From JBAXPV01 sp037132075 (GTDB lineage Bacteria > Bacteroidota > Bacteroidia > Bacteroidales > CAIXZF01): DNA of 64,000 nt. This document shows, in pieces, positions 47,401-56,300 of this stretch. Positions within the stretch are counted from its first letter, which is position 1; each line of letters starts with the position of its first letter. A program made the translations under genes and the position numbers. Location of the stretch: the NCBI GenBank assembly GCA_037132075.1, contig JBAXPV010000004.1:62001-126000 (forward strand), read 5' to 3'. Under the pieces are notes generated by a model that saw nothing but the letters and a program-made list of their open reading frames with translations, did not search any database and was not told the DNA's origin.

Positions 47401-50400
47401 CTGAGAATGAGCCAAAACTAAAAGCGGAACCGCTTCCGGCAACACTGTCGCCGACAAGACTGCCATTGTGATGCAATACATACTTTACACCGGATTGTGA
47501 ACCAGATAAGCCTATTGCATAGGAAATGACATCACAAATCGGGTCAGCACCTGAACCTCCTGTAACTGTGAATGTAGAAGGTGTTGTATGCTGTATAATA
47601 GTTGCAGAACCTGTCATGGTGAACGTTCCACAGGGATTGGTAGCAGAAACAGTATAAACTCCGGCTGTCTGGCTTCCAAAATTAATTGAGTTGCCAGTTC
47701 CGCTCATGCTTGGACCGGACGCAACGCCATCCTTTAATAATTGGTAAGTAACTCCTGTTGCTGATCCACTAAGGAGGACAGAGGGGCCATTTGTTCCGGA
47801 ACAATAATTACCTCCGCCACTTACGGTGAATAGTGAAGGTGCTGTTCCTACCTGAACATTAGATGAGCCAGTCATATTTGTTGTACCGCAAATTGATGTG
47901 ACCTTTGCAGTATAGCTGCCTGCTTCAGTTGTAACAAAGCTACGAGGGGAGCCAGTTCCGGAAATTGTGGTAAAAAGAACACCATTTTTAAAGAAGTCAT
48001 AATTATAACCAATCTGACTTCCTGCTAATCCAACAGTGATTTCTGTAAAATTACAGGATAGTCCGCCTCCGGTCATTAAAAATGCTGTTGGAGCCTGGAC
48101 AGCTGTAACAATAGCCTGCCCATTCATTGGGAAATCACCACAACTGGTGCTTACTTTCATGGTATAGGTGCCAGCAGTTACCTCGATTGTAAGAGGACTG
48201 CCAGTTCCAACTGCCAGGGTATAATTATTTCCGCCTTTTACAACGAAATAGGTTGTACCCAATTCAGAACCGTCAAGGTAAATATTACCTCCTGCGGTAC
48301 CTGTACAATACGTCGTGTTTCCACTAAGTGTGTAAATATTTGGATTTGTAACATGGCTGATAATAAAAGGTGTTGCATTGACGGTATTTACGCCGTCATT
48401 AACAGAAAGGTTATAGGTGCCTGCTGCTGCTGCACTTGCATTAATGATTTGTGGGTTTTGAATTGTTGAAGCAAATCCATTAGGTCCTGTCCAGCTGTAG
48501 CTGTATGAACCGCTACCACCTGTTGCACTTCCTGATAAATTCAGTGTTGCACCAAGACAGAAAGGTGAAGGACTGACAGAAGAAGTAACAAGCATTGAAG
48601 GAGGTGTTGCGCTTACAGTAATGTTCACTGTAGACTGACTGCTGATACATCCGGTGCTTAAGTCCGTTACAATTAGACTAAAGCTTGTATTGGATGTCAC
48701 TGCAACTGTAGTTGGGTTTTGTAAAGTATGATCAACAAAAGAGGCTGCTGGCTGCCAATTATAGCTGTAAGATCCACTTCCGCCGCTACCCGAGCCACTT
48801 AAAGTTGCAGTAGCTCCCGATAAAATAGTTTGGGGGCTGCCTGCATTAGCAACAGGATTCGGATTAAATGTAACATTGGTGGAGGTTGTTGCGGAACAGC
48901 TATTGCTTCCCGTTACAGTCAAATTATAGGTGCCTGCATTTGTTGCAGCAGTTGCATTGGTAATTGCAGCTGGATTCTGAACAGTGGCACTATAAGAACT
49001 AGGACCTGACCATAAGTAACCTACACCACCACTGGAGCTTAGATTTAGTGTTCCGCCTTCGCAAACAGGGGCATTGGAACTTGCCGTGATAGGACTTGGT
49101 TTCAGTTTAACAACAACGGTTGTTGAGCCAGTCTTGGTACAGGTATTTGCTCCTGTAACTAATACATTATAGGTTCCGGCTTGTCCAGTTGTTACACTGG
49201 CAATGCTTGGATTTTGCAAAGAAGAAGTATATCCGTTTGGACCTGACCAGCTGTAGCTTGTGCCACCGCTTGAGGTAAGGTTAAGGAAAGTCCCTTCACA
49301 AGGGTTGTTATTATTAACAATAACCGTTGGGGCGCTATTGACCGTCACAGAAACATTGGCAGTTGATTTACAACCTGTCGAGGTGTTGGTGACAGTAACA
49401 TTGTAAGTTCCTGTTGAGCCAAGGTTGGCCACAAAAGTTGGATTTTGTACTGTTGACATGTAGGAGGAAGGACCTGCCCATGAATAAGAAGTTCCACCAC
49501 TCGAGCTTAAGCTTAAGATAGAGCCACTACAAACTGGATTGGGACTTGCACCTGCCGATGCTGTTGGGTTTGTATTTACAACAACCGTAGTAGTTGCAGT
49601 TTTCGTACATCCAGTAGATCCGGTCACAGTAACAGTATATAATCCGCCATTTAAAGATGTTGCACTGGCAAAAGCAGGATTCTGAACTGTTGATGTAAAT
49701 GAATTGGGTCCGCTCCAGGCATAAGTACTACCGCCATTTGAAGTTAAGTTTAAAGCAGAACCAACACAAGCCGGGCCACTGTTTGTTGCGCTCGCAACGG
49801 GAGCATCACTTACAGTAACAGCCTTAGCTGAACTAGCTCCGTCTCCGCAGTTGCTATGACCACTAACCGAGATGTTTCCATTTACTGCAGTTTCTGAGAA
49901 AAGAACTACAATAGAATTACCTGTGCTATTGCCAACGATACTTGCACCTGTTGGCAAAGTCCAAGCATAAGTAATAGCGCCGGCAATTGCCGGAACACTA
50001 TAGGTCTGGCTTGACAGTTTACAGGCAGTAGCAGGGCCACTAACAATGCCGGCTGCCGAAGGAACCGTATTGACAAGCACATTAGCTGTAGCAGTAGCAG
50101 TACAACCATTAGCCCCAGTTGCCAGAAGTGTATAAACGCCGGCATCGCCTAAAGTGACATTGGAAATACTCGGATTTGAACCACTTAATGGTGTGGCACC
50201 AAAGGTCCATGAAAGACTGATCGCCCCGGTAGTACCTGATGAGCTTAGGTTGAGTGTGCCACCGGTACACAAAGGGCTGTTGCTCGTAGCAACTGCTGTT
50301 GGTGTTGCTTTCACAGTGACCAGAGCTGCTGTACCTGTAATTGTCATTGCACAACCATGACCATCTGTTGAAGAAATCATGGTGTATGTGGTTGTTGACA

Positions 50401-51748
50401 AGGGATTTACAAAGATTGTGGTATCATTATGGGTAATCACATTCATCGTATGATTGGTACCGTCATTGTATACGAAAGTAAATGGTTTAACCCCATTAAG
50501 ATGGTAGGTAACTGCAGTTAGCGCACCACCGCATACACCGCCTACGGGACTGTTACTTGTTACATTAGCAGAAGTTGTATTGTACAAGCTGACAACAGCG
50601 CTAAGACTCATCAATTCAGGGCTACATGCGTTTGAATTGATCGCTGCAACAGTATAAGTTCCAGCAACAGTTTTTAAGCCAAAATCAATGGCATTTCCTG
50701 TTCCGGGAACAACAGCGCCGCTGTTGGATCCGTTAAGTTTAAGCTGGTAGTTAACCCCTGTTTGTGATCCACTAAGAAAAACATGAACGCCAATACCTCC
50801 CGGACAATAACTTCCGCCACCAGTCACATTATAGACTGTTGGGCAAGGCTCAGCTACTGTCAGCACAGCAGATTTTGATGTTGCAACGTTGTAAGGTACC
50901 GGGCAACCGCCAGATATACTGGTGGTAATGCAGCGATATTTGTACCCACTCATGCCAATAATGGCGTTTGTAATAAATAAGGTATCATTAGTCACATCTC
51001 CATAAGGAGCTCCAGTAGTCAAATTTGACCACACGTCAGGAGTCGTTGAGCTTTTTTGCCATTGGTAAGAGTTGGTCCCCATGGTAGAGACAAAGAAATA
51101 GCCGTTTGCACCTGGGGTAATCGTAAGATTCGATGGATTTTGTGAAAATGAAGGCTGAGTATATACGCTCCCCGATATCCAATCGCCGGGAACGGAAGGG
51201 ATGGGTAAAGGTGTGCCGGGTGTATTGTCGGCATATTCGCATATGCCTGCGTGATCAAGATCAAAAGAGACACCTGCAAAAACAGGTTTGTTTTTAATGG
51301 TAAACTTAATATTTAACATTAAGCTTCCCGATGCCAAAGTCATGCTGCCACTGACAGTGTAAGCTGCAATAGCCAGATATCCGGAATCCCCCTGAATAGA
51401 AAAATATGACAGAAAGTTATTGTTGATGGAACTGTTAAGGTTTTGTATGCCAACACCAATTAACTGGCTCGTGTCATACCTGATTGTAATGGAAATACCG
51501 GTAATGTTGGTAAAACCTGTTACAGTCATGGGCACAAGAACATCCTGGCCAGGACATCCTGAAACATTCCCCAGCGTGGTAACGACCGGGTTTGTGGCTT
51601 GAGCATAGAAAGTCAGGGACAATAGACCTAAAAGTAGGCCCAGGTATTTGATCCTGATTGTTTTCCTTGCACTTGAATTAAGTGTAATCACACTGTTCAT
51701 AAGCGTTAGGGTTGTTTTCATTGTGTAAATATTAATGTTTATTTTCAA
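38450..51748 (-). CDS. 4432-aa giant surface scaffold with ten cohesin-like modules, T9SS type A
   Basis: Secreted giant (first ATG 51748; MKTTLTLMNS at 51721 is an alternative) with signal segment YLGLLLGLLSLTFYAQA. Cohesin-like module 1 lies at about 50-196, then an Ig domain and a long block of Ig/PKD-like modules (about 300-1566; pattern CxGxxLNLSSSGGxxYxWSGP). Nine further cohesin-like modules alternate with Ig domains, starting near 1576, 1809, 2039, 2269, 2504, 2738, 2969, 3199 and 3434. Typical features are TTAG, C(P/A)G, VPV, AISLTLNY, FSWYSITPIN, LxWD, GNCEY and NG at the end. Three GGTFSG modules (about 3563-3780), a GGGEYCAGG module, two PKD domains, a regulatory-like fold (about 4038-4106), a dockerin-like module (about 4106-4153, GDLNGDGVVNAADALLVMRR), a C-terminal cohesin-like module (about 4203-4329) and a type A T9SS domain complete it. 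Module 6 has lost the second conserved Cys (GNNEY). Confidence 0.85.
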   Translation of the reverse strand: MKININIYTMKTTLTLMNSVITLNSSARKTIRIKYLGLLLGLLSLTFYAQATNPVVTTLGNVSGCPGQDVLVPMTVTGFTNITGISITIRYDTSQLIGVGIQNLNSSINNNFLSYFSIQGDSGYLAIAAYTVSGSMTLASGSLMLNIKFTIKNKPVFAGVSFDLDHAGICEYADNTPGTPLPIPSVPGDWISGSVYTQPSFSQNPSNLTITPGANGYFFVSTMGTNSYQWQKSSTTPDVWSNLTTGAPYGDVTNDTLFITNAIIGMSGYKYRCITTSISGGCPVPYNVATSKSAVLTVAEPCPTVYNVTGGGSYCPGGIGVHVFLSGSQTGVNYQLKLNGSNSGAVVPGTGNAIDFGLKTVAGTYTVAAINSNACSPELMSLSAVVSLYNTTSANVTSNSPVGGVCGGALTAVTYHLNGVKPFTFVYNDGTNHTMNVITHNDTTIFVNPLSTTTYTMISSTDGHGCAMTITGTAALVTVKATPTAVATSNSPLCTGGTLNLSSSGTTGAISLSWTFGATPLSGSNPSISNVTLGDAGVYTLLATGANGCTATATANVLVNTVPSAAGIVSGPATACKLSSQTYSVPAIAGAITYAWTLPTGASIVGNSTGNSIVVLFSETAVNGNISVSGHSNCGDGASSAKAVTVSDAPVASATNSGPACVGSALNLTSNGGSTYAWSGPNSFTSTVQNPAFASATSLNGGLYTVTVTGSTGCTKTATTTVVVNTNPTASAGASPNPVCSGSILSLSSSGGTSYSWAGPSSYMSTVQNPTFVANLGSTGTYNVTVTNTSTGCKSTANVSVTVNSAPTVIVNNNNPCEGTFLNLTSSGGTSYSWSGPNGYTSSLQNPSIASVTTGQAGTYNVLVTGANTCTKTGSTTVVVKLKPSPITASSNAPVCEGGTLNLSSSGGVGYLWSGPSSYSATVQNPAAITNATAATNAGTYNLTVTGSNSCSATTSTNVTFNPNPVANAGSPQTILSGATATLSGSGSGGSGSYSYNWQPAASFVDHTLQNPTTVAVTSNTSFSLIVTDLSTGCISSQSTVNITVSATPPSMLVTSSVSPSPFCLGATLNLSGSATGGSGSYSYSWTGPNGFASTIQNPQIINASAAAAGTYNLSVNDGVNTVNATPFIISHVTNPNIYTLSGNTTYCTGTAGGNIYLDGSELGTTYFVVKGGNNYTLAVGTGSPLTIEVTAGTYTMKVSTSCGDFPMNGQAIVTAVQAPTAFLMTGGGLSCNFTEITVGLAGSQIGYNYDFFKNGVLFTTISGTGSPRSFVTTEAGSYTAKVTSICGTTNMTGSSNVQVGTAPSLFTVSGGGNYCSGTNGPSVLLSGSATGVTYQLLKDGVASGPSMSGTGNSINFGSQTAGVYTVSATNPCGTFTMTGSATIIQHTTPSTFTVTGGSGADPICDVISYAIGLSGSQSGVKYVLHHNGSLVGDSVAGSGSAFSFGSFSVAGTYTVTATGAGACTNSNFNSVSIVLISSPVIVSNPTNQNILEGANTSFNASGTNAATYTWYVSSNGGSSWTAVLNGGIYAGAGTSTLTLTSVPASLTTYQYRCTLANGSCSVNTTSATLTVTPSVVNTTVSFNQMNFCPGQISIPVNVSNFNGVAAISMVFNFNASALTYVGVENVNAGLLDPSNLLVNPSSNSIFISHYVNTSSSNVGNGVLFNLVFQYSGGNSNLNWDLSTPGNCELSGANSIILSSTFFSGSVTQSGYSPIITSQPANTTVNAGLNASFHLTATGATSYQWQTYTSSWNNIPEGSPYTGTQTANLQISGVSLAMNGNLYRAVVKENICQLSSVSEQAVLGVNGVAVDFITTAGTSTACIGTSGSVPVSVSGMPNVSAISLTVNYDPSVIANLSYTNLNAALAGGSINVNNVAGDWRFSWYQITPISISSGNLFDITFDYLGGTTDLSWDLVHPGNCEYDNADGNPVPAIFVNGNVGPVPNQAMISSQPSNVSVSDGNNATFNVVATNASTYQWQLSTDGFAWGNLSNGGIYSGSNTATLHITPASAGMTNSYYRCVVNAGNCPATSTSAKLTVTGVVQEVITTAGSGSACAGSDVLVPVGVQFASNIAAISLTLQYNPASLAFVDYENLNSQLAGGSINTFNLPGEWRFSWYSITPINIASGNLFDLKFNYLGGSSDLVWDVVNPGNCEYDNFDGNVVAASYINGHVGPSATLAVVSSQPMNTSVIDGNNASFSVVASNATTYQWQVSTNGSTWSNLADGGIYSGVNTANLQITPASITMNGYDYRVIINGSGCGVTSESANLNVMPLSGTVITTAGSTTACSGIDAIVPVNAQNLYNVAAISLSLNYNPSVISYLSYENLNAQLAGGNMNVFELPGVWKFSWYSISPINLGSGKLFDLKFNYMGGSTDLVWDLSVPGYCEYDDFDGNILPSSFVNGHIGPAANQPVISSQPVSANVVDGTNTSFSIVASNATSYQWYVSPDGGTTWNTISNGGNYSGATSANLSITPASISMNGLKYKVWVGGDNCSMYSSVASLTVTPFIAPIITTAGNTLGCPQNAIVVPVNGQYIYNIAALSLDLKYDPSVLTYTGYHNLDAQLTTGSLNIFNISGEWRMSWYSITPINIGNAKILDLDFTYLGGTSNLTWDLTVAGNNEYDDFDGNILPASFVNGSVGPNGTVPAFSSQPANVTVNHHDNTSFHVVVSPATSYQWQISTNGGTSWSNLANGGFYSGATTADLGITNALYLLNGYKFRCDVINNVCSATSNAATLTVLPVVPFNLTTYAPSMSICPGTDIVVPITVTDFYNVAANSLTLGYNTTVLSYTGFQNLNPAMSSALISGTPGEFKFSWYSITPLSLGDATLVELLFHYNGGSTNLTWDVATTGNCEYNDFDGNILLSSFVNGSVSSSAVAPVITSQPSDLTSFVGAPPVTFSVAASGASSYQWQVSSDGGTSWANLSNVAPYSGTNSTTLGIADLSLSLNGNKYRAIANGTCTLFATSNPATLTVYSLILTTIGSVDQCAGSNFNVPVSVQHLYNVGAISLTLNYNSADVTYVGYQNLNPAIDPASLLVNAIGGQVKISYSSLTPLNFGDGQLLSLIFASTGSNSSLTWDNVTAGNCEYVNYSNSSVINSQYVNGTVVIYPLTAITTQAADVISYVGNDPATFSVNAVNATAYQWQVSTDGLIWTNLSNTAPYSGANTNTLSISPVSLNQTGNQFRVVASGFCAPVVTGTPATLTVYPGIITTAGSVTHCIGSNFIVPVTVQDLYHVGAISLTLDYNATTLTYIGYQNLNAAIDPSLLLVNAIGGQIKISYSSLTPLNFDDGLVLDLIFSSAGGTSNLTWDNLTPGNCEYVNLNTSSIIPSQYVNGTVVANMLTAITSNPVNVTLDETSTATFNGNAVNATSYQWQVSADGGSSWSNLTNNAVYAGVTTNSLVLTGITLDMSANQYRLVASGLCAPDAVSTAATLTVTPIIKTIAGTVTSCAGNAILVPVSVEHLLGVGALSLSLNYDASVLTYVGYQNANSLFDPNILMVNAVGGQVKIAYFNANPLNIGNGLMLNLIFSSTGGNSNLTWDVVTPANCEYINSNGNNITSTYVNGSLLVHPLPVITYNNIGPFCVDAATFTMTALPGGGTFSGAGVSGNNFNPATAGVGTWPVSYSYTDQFGCSNSKTISVVVNPLPVVSLDAVAPICVNGAAHILVGHPSGGTFSGTGVVNNVFNPAIAGLGTHTITYTYSDGNGCTNFSTTTVLVNPIPVVNIGTFGPFCSNNAPVLLSGTPAGGSFSGTGVVGNMFNPSIAGAGTWTVTYTYADGNACINSASTQILVNQLPTAFPVFGGGEYCAGGNGLNVGTGGSQTGFQYYLYLNGVATGQVLTGTGSILNFGLQHLAGDYTVYAMNPGTGCNNWLAGSVHITINPLPNVYGGGYTIVCQGTSTTLNATVNGGTAPYLYNWTPASGLSSANVLNPIATPQTTTFYQLLVTDSKGCSSTDNALVVVNAAPVVSAGPDKVINVGMITPLNATVSGGHAPYTYLWTPATGLNNAASLNPLASPAVTTTYTLLVTDNIGCTGTDQVVVTVSSTPLGYNINGFVTYDNVLNSPMKNTNVILKQSNVTLSTTLTDVAGSYGFNTLANGTYTLSGSCSKAWGGGNSVDALLMARHFVGLQPLTGLRLLAGDLNGDGVVNAADALLVMRRSVLLVNSFVVGDWIFEKKTAVVNNGNLTVDFKALCFGDINGSNTNIPALKVSPSVNLETRGSLTISNDKEFELPIRAGQNLALGAASLVIDFPANAIDIVGVKVGGDSKTTNLVYQVLDGKLSIEWYNLEGLVLVDNDILFTLNVKVKDINAISNLNFTIEAESQLGDPTANVLDQSVLTMPKLQLISGIFSLGNNYPNPFKQFTTINYTIPESGKVSLSVFNLLGEKVADIVNASQDAGSYIVSLDELYLQQGVYTYRLRLDGKSNNYEQSKRMVITR
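41060..47030 (-). repeat. Nine-unit cohesin-Ig tandem array inside the giant gene
   Basis: Repeat unit of about 232 codons (about 696 bp): one cohesin-like module of about 132 aa followed by an Ig-like module of about 100 aa (pattern SSQPxNxxVxDGxNxxFxV, YQWQVSTDGG, YSGxxTxxLxI). Units fall into two similarity groups, 3-7 (FSWYSITPINI, DFDGN) and 8-10 (NAIGGQVKISYSSLTPLN), which suggests stepwise duplication. Confidence 0.8.
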
Positions 51749-52179
51749 TTTTCATTTTAAGAAGGTTTTTAGCCTTTTATGCAAATAAATAACATGATTC
51801 CTCTTGATCGCACCGTTTTTGTCGCGTCAAGAAGAATTCTGTGTGTTGTACTATGATAGGGTCGTTGGTCTCTATTGCCAGTGTTATCAGGGGATTGGTT
51901 ATATATAATTCAAAAATACTCAATAAATACAGGCCTTTTGGAGGATTGGATCTACAGAAGTCAATAATATCAATAGGTTCAGAAGGGCATGCGTGCCCAT
52001 CCTTCCTATCAACAGTTCAAGCGACAATTTAGTAAAATCTCTATAAGTCAAGAAATATTTTATTTAAATTTTTTGTTAAAAAATTGTATATTTTATTAAG
52101 TCGTTGGCGTGCAGCATTATATAATTCGTTTTTTTTGCTTAGGCTCAAGAATGATATAAGAAAATAAACATTGTTTTAA
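51749..52179. other. Gene-free stretch upstream of the giant gene
   Basis: 431 bp, AT-rich, between the stop of the 348-aa cohesin gene and the giant gene's start. It should hold the giant gene's promoter; the minus strand has TTATTTATTTGCATA near 51780, close to but not a full -7 match. No RNA gene, repeat or coding frame with support was seen. Confidence 0.45.
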
Positions 52180-53226
52180 TTAATGTTGAATGATTAGACT
52201 ACTGGTTTTTATAGTGTATTGATCACTGTTTAGTTTTTCTGATATGATACGGTATAATCCAGATGGGTAGTCCTCTGTAATGAATTCAAAATTCAGCTGC
52301 CCCTCGACAGGCATGAACATATCTTCTTGCCATAAAACCTTTCCCAGGATATTGACCATACGCAACTTTAATTTACAATTACATGGCCCCGAAAATTTTA
52401 TCGTTGTTCGGTCATTACAAGGATTGGGTGCCAAACCGATATCCATGAACTTATGTTGGTTTAGCGCATTTATGCCATCGGCTTGTGTTTTGAAATGAAA
52501 GGTATCAGACCATGTCGTAGCGAAAATGGCATTTGTTGCCAGCAAGCGCCAATAGTATGTCGTTTCCATGTTTAATCCCTGTGCCGAAAATGAGGTCCCG
52601 AAAACACCCGGAGCTGTAATGAAGATGTTGTTAAAAAGGGAGTCTGTTGCCACATTTATTGTATATAAGGGAGTGCATCCACTGCCAGCCCAATGCAAAT
52701 CGACAACTGTAGGAAGACCCTGGCTATTGTTGGCTGGCGTTAATGGGAGTGGGGCTTTCATGAGCCCTTGTATATACCCATTGACAAAAACAGCCGGTAA
52801 TTCAGTCCCAATAATATCGGTATACACACAATTCCCAGGGACTGTATCATCCCAATCGAGTGTTGTATTTGTATTATTCTTATAAAAGAATTTTAATTCA
52901 ACCAGTACGCCACTATCTAGCGTAGAGCCATTTAATGAGAACCACGAAAGGATTACCTGCTGATTGACTCCATTCATTAGGAAGTTTCCGCCAAGGGCAG
53001 GGTTTTGGTTTTGACTACCATTATACACAAGATTTGTAGTGTCATAATTGATTTTAAGTGACATAGAGGCTACGCCAAGGAAATGTTCAATGTGTATTGG
53101 CATGATAAAGTTATCCGGGCATTTGCTGAGGGTGTCGAGCCGTGTCACTACAGCCTGTGCATATAATCCGGATTGTATAATCACGAGGAATAGAAAGGGT
53201 AGCAGTTGTTTTGTGATAGAATTCAT
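52180..53226 (-). CDS. Small single-cohesin surface protein, T9SS type A
   Basis: About 348-aa secreted protein. The chosen ATG gives MNSITKQLLPFLFLVIIQSG with cleavage near LYAQ; the frame is open 14 codons upstream into terminator-like sequence. Residues about 25-160 form one cohesin-like module (KCPDNFIMPIHIEHF, ASMSLKINYDTTNLVY, ILSWFSLNGS, LDWDDTVPGNCVYTD, VNGYIQG). A fibronectin-III-like domain follows (about 165-255; PLTPANNSQGLP, TTYYWRLLATN). The C-terminus (DIGLAPNPCNDRTTIKFSG, NILGKVLWQED, SGLYRIISE) is a type A T9SS sorting domain. It has no dockerin. With one cohesin and no repeats it is the simplest member of the cluster and could be a capping or accessory subunit. Confidence 0.82.
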   Translation of the reverse strand: MNSITKQLLPFLFLVIIQSGLYAQAVVTRLDTLSKCPDNFIMPIHIEHFLGVASMSLKINYDTTNLVYNGSQNQNPALGGNFLMNGVNQQVILSWFSLNGSTLDSGVLVELKFFYKNNTNTTLDWDDTVPGNCVYTDIIGTELPAVFVNGYIQGLMKAPLPLTPANNSQGLPTVVDLHWAGSGCTPLYTINVATDSLFNNIFITAPGVFGTSFSAQGLNMETTYYWRLLATNAIFATTWSDTFHFKTQADGINALNQHKFMDIGLAPNPCNDRTTIKFSGPCNCKLKLRMVNILGKVLWQEDMFMPVEGQLNFEFITEDYPSGLYRIISEKLNSDQYTIKTSSLIIQH

Positions 53227-53251
53227 AGTTTTGTTTTGCGCGATTAAAGGT

Positions 53252-53290
53252 AAAAAAAAAGAGGGCACCTTTGGAGTACCCTCTTTTTTT
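53252..53290 (-). terminator. Terminator of the 1967-aa gene
   Basis: A run of A, GAGGG (53261-53265), a short loop region, CCCTC (53279-53283) and a T run form a bidirectional A-tract/T-tract hairpin. It is 18 bp after the 1967-aa gene's stop and just before the 348-aa gene, so these are separate transcripts. Confidence 0.65.
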
Positions 53291-53304
53291 AAAAAAAAAC
53301 AGAT

Positions 53305-56300
53305 TGATTATTCTGTAATCACCATTGTTTTCACCTTGGTAACGTCACCGGCTTTGAGTTTGTACATGTAAACACCGCGTGATAAGCTGGTACCATCAAA
53401 ATTGAGGGTATGCTTGCCAGCGCTTTGCTGACCGTCAAAGAGGGTAGCGATTTCTTCGCCAAGTACATTGTACACTTTCAGGCTGATGTTGCCGGCTTGT
53501 GGTAATGAATACCTGATTTCGGTAATAGCGTTGAAAGGGTTAGGAACATTGGTAAGGCTGTAGTCAGCATCCTGTAAGGTGCTAACGAGCTTAGGAATAA
53601 TGAGAGAAGCCTCATCCATTGGGATACCCTCTCCATCGGAGAGAACACTTTCGGTGTTGGTGGTAAATCCGGCAGAACCGTTGAGACTTCCAACTTTCAC
53701 CTTGAGGGTAGCTACGACATCACCCGCTTTGAGTTCCATAGGATCAATGCTGAACCAAGCCATTCTGAGATGACCGTTTTTAGCTGTGTACACGAGGTTC
53801 TCAGCATCTTTTGTCATCATAACATCCAGAACCTGGAGGTTAGCAGGGTAATCAAGAACGAGAGAAACAGATCCGACGTTCATAGCATTTTGAGCATAGA
53901 TCGGAAGATCAATCACGTCATTATCAACAGTGATGCTTGTTTCGTTGTTGATGATCACGCTGTTCTTCATCGGTGGGAATGGCGTATAGGTTCCATTAAC
54001 GTCACCGGTACAAAGTACCTGTACGTCTTTGGTTTGATTCGTAGTCCCATTTACAGTAATTGCAAAAGACTCAGAACACCAGTCTGGACGACCAGGAACA
54101 ACTCCCGGAGGTAGGAAGTTCGGGATAATACCGACGAACCTTCTGGTAGCGATAAGTGCATCAAGTGCGTTTGGCACAGCGCCTACACCATTGATTTCTG
54201 CAGCGATAAGATAAATACCTGTGAGGTAGAAACCGTTAAGGTGGACGAAGTTACGCATGATAGCCTGGGCATCATTAGCATTAACACCACCCCACTTTTT
54301 GCCGCTTACTACGGATTTCAGGGTATAGGTTCCATTGTCGAGGTTGAGGAAGCTATAGTTACCTTGAGCATCCGGACAGGTAGAATGAACAACAGTTCCG
54401 CCTTGGATCAGTTGAACAGCAATACTGTCGCAGGTTCCACCAGGGTTACCAATGGTAAGAGGCTGATAAACGCCGGTAGAAGTTTTATGCGCATAATAGG
54501 TCTTTCCGATAAGGTTGGAGCAATTGCCAAAAGCCAGTGTTCCATTAACCCAGGAAGCATCGAGGTTACCCATGATTGAATTGGAGAATCCACAACCGTC
54601 GGCACCCAGGTCAAAAGTAATCGCACTATTTCCTGAAGGACAGCTTAACTCGAGGTCAATCAGTTTACCAGTACCTACAGAGGCAGGGGTAAGGGAGAAC
54701 CAGGTTGCGGTAATCTGTGTTCCAACCTGGCTAATCACGAAACCGGATGCATTTAAAGCAGTGCTCAGATTATAGTAATTTGTCAGGGTCACGTTTGGAC
54801 CAACAGTCAGCTTCAGGTTCATACTCTGGATGTTGTTACAAGCCTGAGTATTGATAGAAACGATTTTAGTACCAGGACATGGCTGATTCAAACTGCTAAC
54901 AGTTGTGACGATGGTAGGAATAGGAGCGATTACGAAAACGGTATAATCTTCACCTTCTGAATAATAAACGTCGGTACAAGGATCCGGTTGAGAAGAATAA
55001 CTCATCCGAACACGCATCGTTCTTGGACCAGGAGCGATATTGTTTGGAATAATGATATTGGCAGCATAGTTCTGTCCAGGACTGGCATTGCCTAAGCCCG
55101 GGATCGGATATTTCTCATTGGCTGCATCAAAGAGGTAGTTCTGATTCCAGTCAATATATACGGCCATGTAGTCAGCTGACCAGTAAGTAGAAACGTGCGC
55201 ATGGAAAGGAACAGTATCACCGGTTTGAACGTAGGTGCTGATGTTGGTATAGTCAGCCCAGCCACCCATAGTAAAACCGCTCGTATTATTAATTGACCCA
55301 AATTGTACATTGGTGATGTACTCATCTGATCCTGTATAACCCGTTGATGCAGGATAACAATACCTTGGAGGCAGGATAGAGAACTTAAAGGAATACCTGT
55401 TTGAGAATCCGCAAACGATGTCATATTCATTGAAGTTAGGAGCAACAACCAAAGCATAAGTACCAGGTACAAGGTTTGGCCATACAAGGCTGTCTTCAAC
55501 ACATTTGGTGAAAGTCTTGGTGGTTATGGCAGCGCTGGTGCTGCATGGCAATCCTACGATGCTGATGTCCATTCCGAATTCAGCTTTTCCTACTGCCCTG
55601 ATGGTTTTTACCGATGAGATGGTAAAGGTGTACCAGTCAGTGTCTCTGAGGGTATCCACTTTCCAGACATCACCGCAATAAGCAGTGCCGTTGGTGAGTG
55701 TAATGTATGCAGGCGGGGTGCTTGTGCAGCCACCATTGAGGTTATCACCACACTGTTCTGATTCTGAAATAGCATTAGGATAACAAGGAGAAGCAAGTAC
55801 ACAGGAAGTGTTCTTTACACATTTCGCAACGGTATCATTTACCCAGTTAACATCACCAGGTACATTCCATACCCATGCTTTGAAACAATAGGTTCCGGCT
55901 GCTGAAAGGTTTTCCAGGTTGCTGAAAGAATAATCAACCCAGTCACCAGGGGTCAGCGGTGGGTATCCAATAACGGTCCACTGTTCGGTATTCGTCACGC
56001 CAGTTCCTAATTTATAGGAGAGCTTGCAATCGTTTACGGTGGTGGTGCCGAAGTTTCTGATTTTCACGATGACAGGCTCAGCTGTGGTTAGGTTTCCTGT
56101 TTTTGGGAACTTGATCATCATCAGGCCAAGATCGGTTGGAGAAACAACTGGAGTGTGAGGAATGGCAAAGCCAGTCATCTCGAGTCCGCCCGGGAAGCCT
56201 TTAACTTTGGTAATAGTCCCTGTGCTGAGCTCTCCTTTATACAGAGCGCCTGAGCCGGCGGCTGCACCAAAAGCTGCCAGGTATAATTTGCCGGTTGTAC